DNA of 64,000 nucleotides from Cognatilysobacter terrigena (GTDB lineage: Bacteria > Pseudomonadota > Gammaproteobacteria > Xanthomonadales > Xanthomonadaceae). The DNA is taken from contig NZ_SELT01000001.1 in assembly GCF_004361065.1 (NCBI RefSeq), positions 1-64,000 on the forward strand, read 5' to 3'. Shown in pieces: positions 62,375-64,000 of this stretch (within the stretch, counting starts at the first letter, position 1; each line of letters begins with the position of its first letter). The notes below the pieces were generated by a model. That model was not told the DNA's origin and made no database searches. It worked only from the letters and a program-made list of their open reading frames with translations. Both the position numbers and the translations under genes were made by a program.

Positions 62375-63649
62375 ATGAATGCCGCTCTCCAGCCGCCGTC
62401 GCCCGCCGACGAGGACCGCTTCGGACCCTTGCCCCGCCGCATGACCCGCGAGGTGGTGATCGGAGGCGTGCATGTCGGCGGCGGTGCGCCGGTCGTCGTG
62501 CAGTCGATGACGAATACCGACACGGCGGACGTCGCGTCGACCACCAAGCAGGTGGCCGAGCTGTGGCGCGCCGGCTCGGAGCTCGTACGCGTCACGGTCA
62601 ACACGCCGGAAGCGGCCGCCGCGGTGCCGCGCATCCGCGAACGCCTCGACATGATGGGCGTCGGCGTTCCGCTGATCGGCGACTTCCACTACAACGGGCA
62701 CCAGCTGCTCGCCGGCGAGCCGGCCTGCGCCGAGGCGCTGGCGAAGTACCGGATCAACCCGGGCAACGTCGGCTTCGGCAAGAAGAAGGACACGCAGTTC
62801 GCGCAGCTCATCGAGTTCGCGATCCGCTACGGCAAGCCGGTGCGCATCGGTGCGAACTGGGGCTCGCTGGACCAGTCCCTCGCGGCGACGCTGATGGACG
62901 AGAACGCGCAGCGTGCGAATCCGTGGGACGCCGGCCACGTACTGCGCGAGGCGCTAATCCGCAGCGCACTCGATTCGGCGGTACGCGCCGAAGAACTCGG
63001 CCTGCCGCGCGAGCGCATCGTGCTCAGCGCGAAGGTCAGCGGCGTGCAGGAACTCATCGCCGTGTATCGCGAACTCGCGACGCGTGGCGACTACGCGCTG
63101 CACCTCGGCCTCACCGAAGCCGGCATCGGCAGCAAGGGCATCGTCGCCTCGAGCGCGGCGCTCGGCGTGCTGCTGCAGGAAGGCATCGGCGACACCATCC
63201 GCATCTCGCTGACGCCCGAGCCCGGCCAGTCGCGCACGAACGAAGTGATCGTCGCGCAGGAGCTTCTGCAGACGATGGGTTTACGCGCGTTTACGCCGAT
63301 GGTCACTGCGTGTCCCGGCTGCGGGCGCACGACGAGTACGTTCTTCCAAGAACTCGCGCAGAAGGTGCAGGCGCACGTGCGCGACAAGATGCCCGAGTGG
63401 AAGATCACGCATCCGGGCGCGGAGAACCTGACCCTTGCGGTGATGGGCTGCGTCGTCAATGGGCCGGGCGAATCGCGCCACGCCAACATCGGCATTTCGC
63501 TGCCGGGTACGGGCGAGGCGCCTTCCGCTCCGGTGTTCGAGGACGGCGAAAAGACCGTCACGCTTCGCGGAGATCGCATCGCCGACGATTTCGTCGAGTT
63601 GATCGATCGATACGTGGAGCGTCGTTATGGAGCCAACAGCACGGCCTGA
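62375..63649 (+). CDS. ispG: 4-hydroxy-3-methylbut-2-enyl diphosphate synthase (IspG/GcpE)
   Basis: IspG catalyses the penultimate step of the MEP isoprenoid pathway, using a 4Fe-4S cluster. The 424 residues have the TIM-barrel start [29 protein letters not shown] and NPGNVG. The cluster ligands are C313 and C316 (CPGCGRT) and C359 ([10 protein letters not shown]), with E366 as the fourth ligand. The ATG at 62375 is chosen; the frame is open for another 2.4 kb upstream, antisense to two real genes, which is not coding. Its end overlaps the next gene by 23 bases. Confidence 0.96.
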   Translation: MNAALQPPSPADEDRFGPLPRRMTREVVIGGVHVGGGAPVVVQSMTNTDTADVASTTKQVAELWRAGSELVRVTVNTPEAAAAVPRIRERLDMMGVGVPLIGDFHYNGHQLLAGEPACAEALAKYRINPGNVGFGKKKDTQFAQLIEFAIRYGKPVRIGANWGSLDQSLAATLMDENAQRANPWDAGHVLREALIRSALDSAVRAEELGLPRERIVLSAKVSGVQELIAVYRELATRGDYALHLGLTEAGIGSKGIVASSAALGVLLQEGIGDTIRISLTPEPGQSRTNEVIVAQELLQTMGLRAFTPMVTACPGCGRTTSTFFQELAQKVQAHVRDKMPEWKITHPGAENLTLAVMGCVVNGPGESRHANIGISLPGTGEAPSAPVFEDGEKTVTLRGDRIADDFVELIDRYVERRYGANSTA

Positions 63650-64000
63650 CGCGGGCACGCCGGCGGCCGTCGTCGCCGAGCAGGCGCAGGTCGGCAAGAG
63701 CGTCGTCCATCGCTACGGCGTGGCGCTCGCGCTGGTGTTCGTGTGCGTGGCGCTACCGCTGTGGGGCTTCGGCGAGCTGGCCGAGGACGTCGCCGCGGGC
63801 CAACCGTTCTTCTTCGACGCGCCGCTCCTCGAGAGCCTGCACGCGCACGCCAGCCCACTGCTCAACTCGGTATTCCTCGCGTTCTCCGCTGTGGGCTATT
63901 CCGGCGGCGTGATCCCGGTCGACATCGTGCTCGTGCTAGCGCTCGCCCTGCGCCGCCATTCGCGCAGCGCGACGTTCGCCGCGATCGCGCTCGGCGGGTC
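63627..64000 (+). CDS. PAP2-family membrane phosphatase, N-terminal part
   Basis: The first 124 residues of a membrane protein cut by the window end. A hydrophobic helix (about 32-48, [17 protein letters not shown]) is followed by a [32 protein letters not shown] segment and a second helix ([14 protein letters not shown]), the usual entry of PAP2 lipid or undecaprenyl-pyrophosphate phosphatases. The catalytic motifs would lie beyond the edge, so the family call is provisional. The ATG has GGAG seven bases upstream and overlaps the ispG end by 23 bases. Confidence 0.68.
   Translation, partial: MEPTARPDAGTPAAVVAEQAQVGKSVVHRYGVALALVFVCVALPLWGFGELAEDVAAGQPFFFDAPLLESLHAHASPLLNSVFLAFSAVGYSGGVIPVDIVLVLALALRRHSRSATFAAIALGG

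Overview
The window is one stretch of a GC-rich (roughly two-thirds G+C) gammaproteobacterial chromosome. It most resembles the Xanthomonadaceae, and Lysobacter-like genera in particular. The main reasons are a KdkA-type Kdo kinase, a DUF6165 protein next to a family 9 glycosyltransferase, the order rpoE-rseA-degP-lepA-lepB-DUF4845-rnc-era-recO, a nagZ-hpt-methylthioinosine phosphorylase run, and a pabB-pabC pair inside the fatty-acid cluster. The genus is inferred from gene order and protein style; no rRNA is present. I see no insertion sequence, integrase, prophage, CRISPR array or restriction system. This is core housekeeping DNA, and the interest lies in departures from textbook gene order and motifs.

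Layout. 1-5.9 kb: the 3' end of ppiD, then fabI (minus), an MltD-like transglycosylase with gloB (minus), rnhA-dnaQ (plus) and a PP2C phosphatase (minus). 6.1-9.9 kb: two tRNA-Ser genes (anticodons CGA and GGA) bracket an LPS-core-related block (DUF6165, GT9, kdkA, an MBL-fold hydrolase), a small unknown protein and the 4.5S SRP RNA. 10-13.7 kb: dnaX-ybaB-recR, a HIT protein and a DUF3052 protein. 13.7-20 kb: an Slp lipoprotein, the moxR-DUF58-tgpA operon and a GT39 glycosyltransferase. 20-32 kb: maf with a small membrane protein (minus), then the envelope and precursor cluster yceD-rpmF-fabH-fabD-fabG-acpP-fabF-pabB-pabC-mltG-tmk-holB-pilZ. Many of these genes are joined by ATGA or GTGA overlaps.

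32-44 kb: a secreted lipoprotein of unknown function, a lone FadB-like multifunctional beta-oxidation protein, the envelope-stress unit rpoE-rseA-degP, and lepA-lepB-DUF4845-rnc-era-recO. 43.9-47.3 kb: a REC-Hpt response regulator divergent from an AsmA/YdbH-like protein, followed by an apparent YnbE-YdbL fusion. 47.5-52.2 kb: rlmD, a CYTH protein, nagZ-hpt-mtnP and a cold-shock gene. 52.4-56.2 kb: a minus-strand unit of an ECF sigma factor, a membrane protein that may be its anti-sigma factor, a YigZ/IMPACT protein and an ABC exporter. 56.4-64 kb: a GAF-GAF-GGDEF-EAL protein, an aldehyde dehydrogenase and xseA (minus), ispG, and the start of a PAP2-family phosphatase cut by the window edge.

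How the genes work together. Most of the window serves envelope construction and surveillance: fatty acids (fabI/H/D/G/F, acpP), LPS inner core (kdkA, GT9), peptidoglycan cutting and recycling (mltD, mltG, nagZ), protein export and quality control (ppiD, ffs, lepA, lepB, degP, rpoE-rseA) and probable lipid transport (YdbH-like plus YnbE-YdbL). DNA replication and repair genes (rnhA, dnaQ, dnaX, recR, holB, tmk, recO, xseA) are interleaved. I did not find a clearly new multi-gene system. The most testable leads are the YnbE-YdbL fusion, the twin leaderless-type starts of era and ispG, the absent plsX with a hairpin-rich spacer in its place, and the ECF sigma unit with an atypical partner protein.
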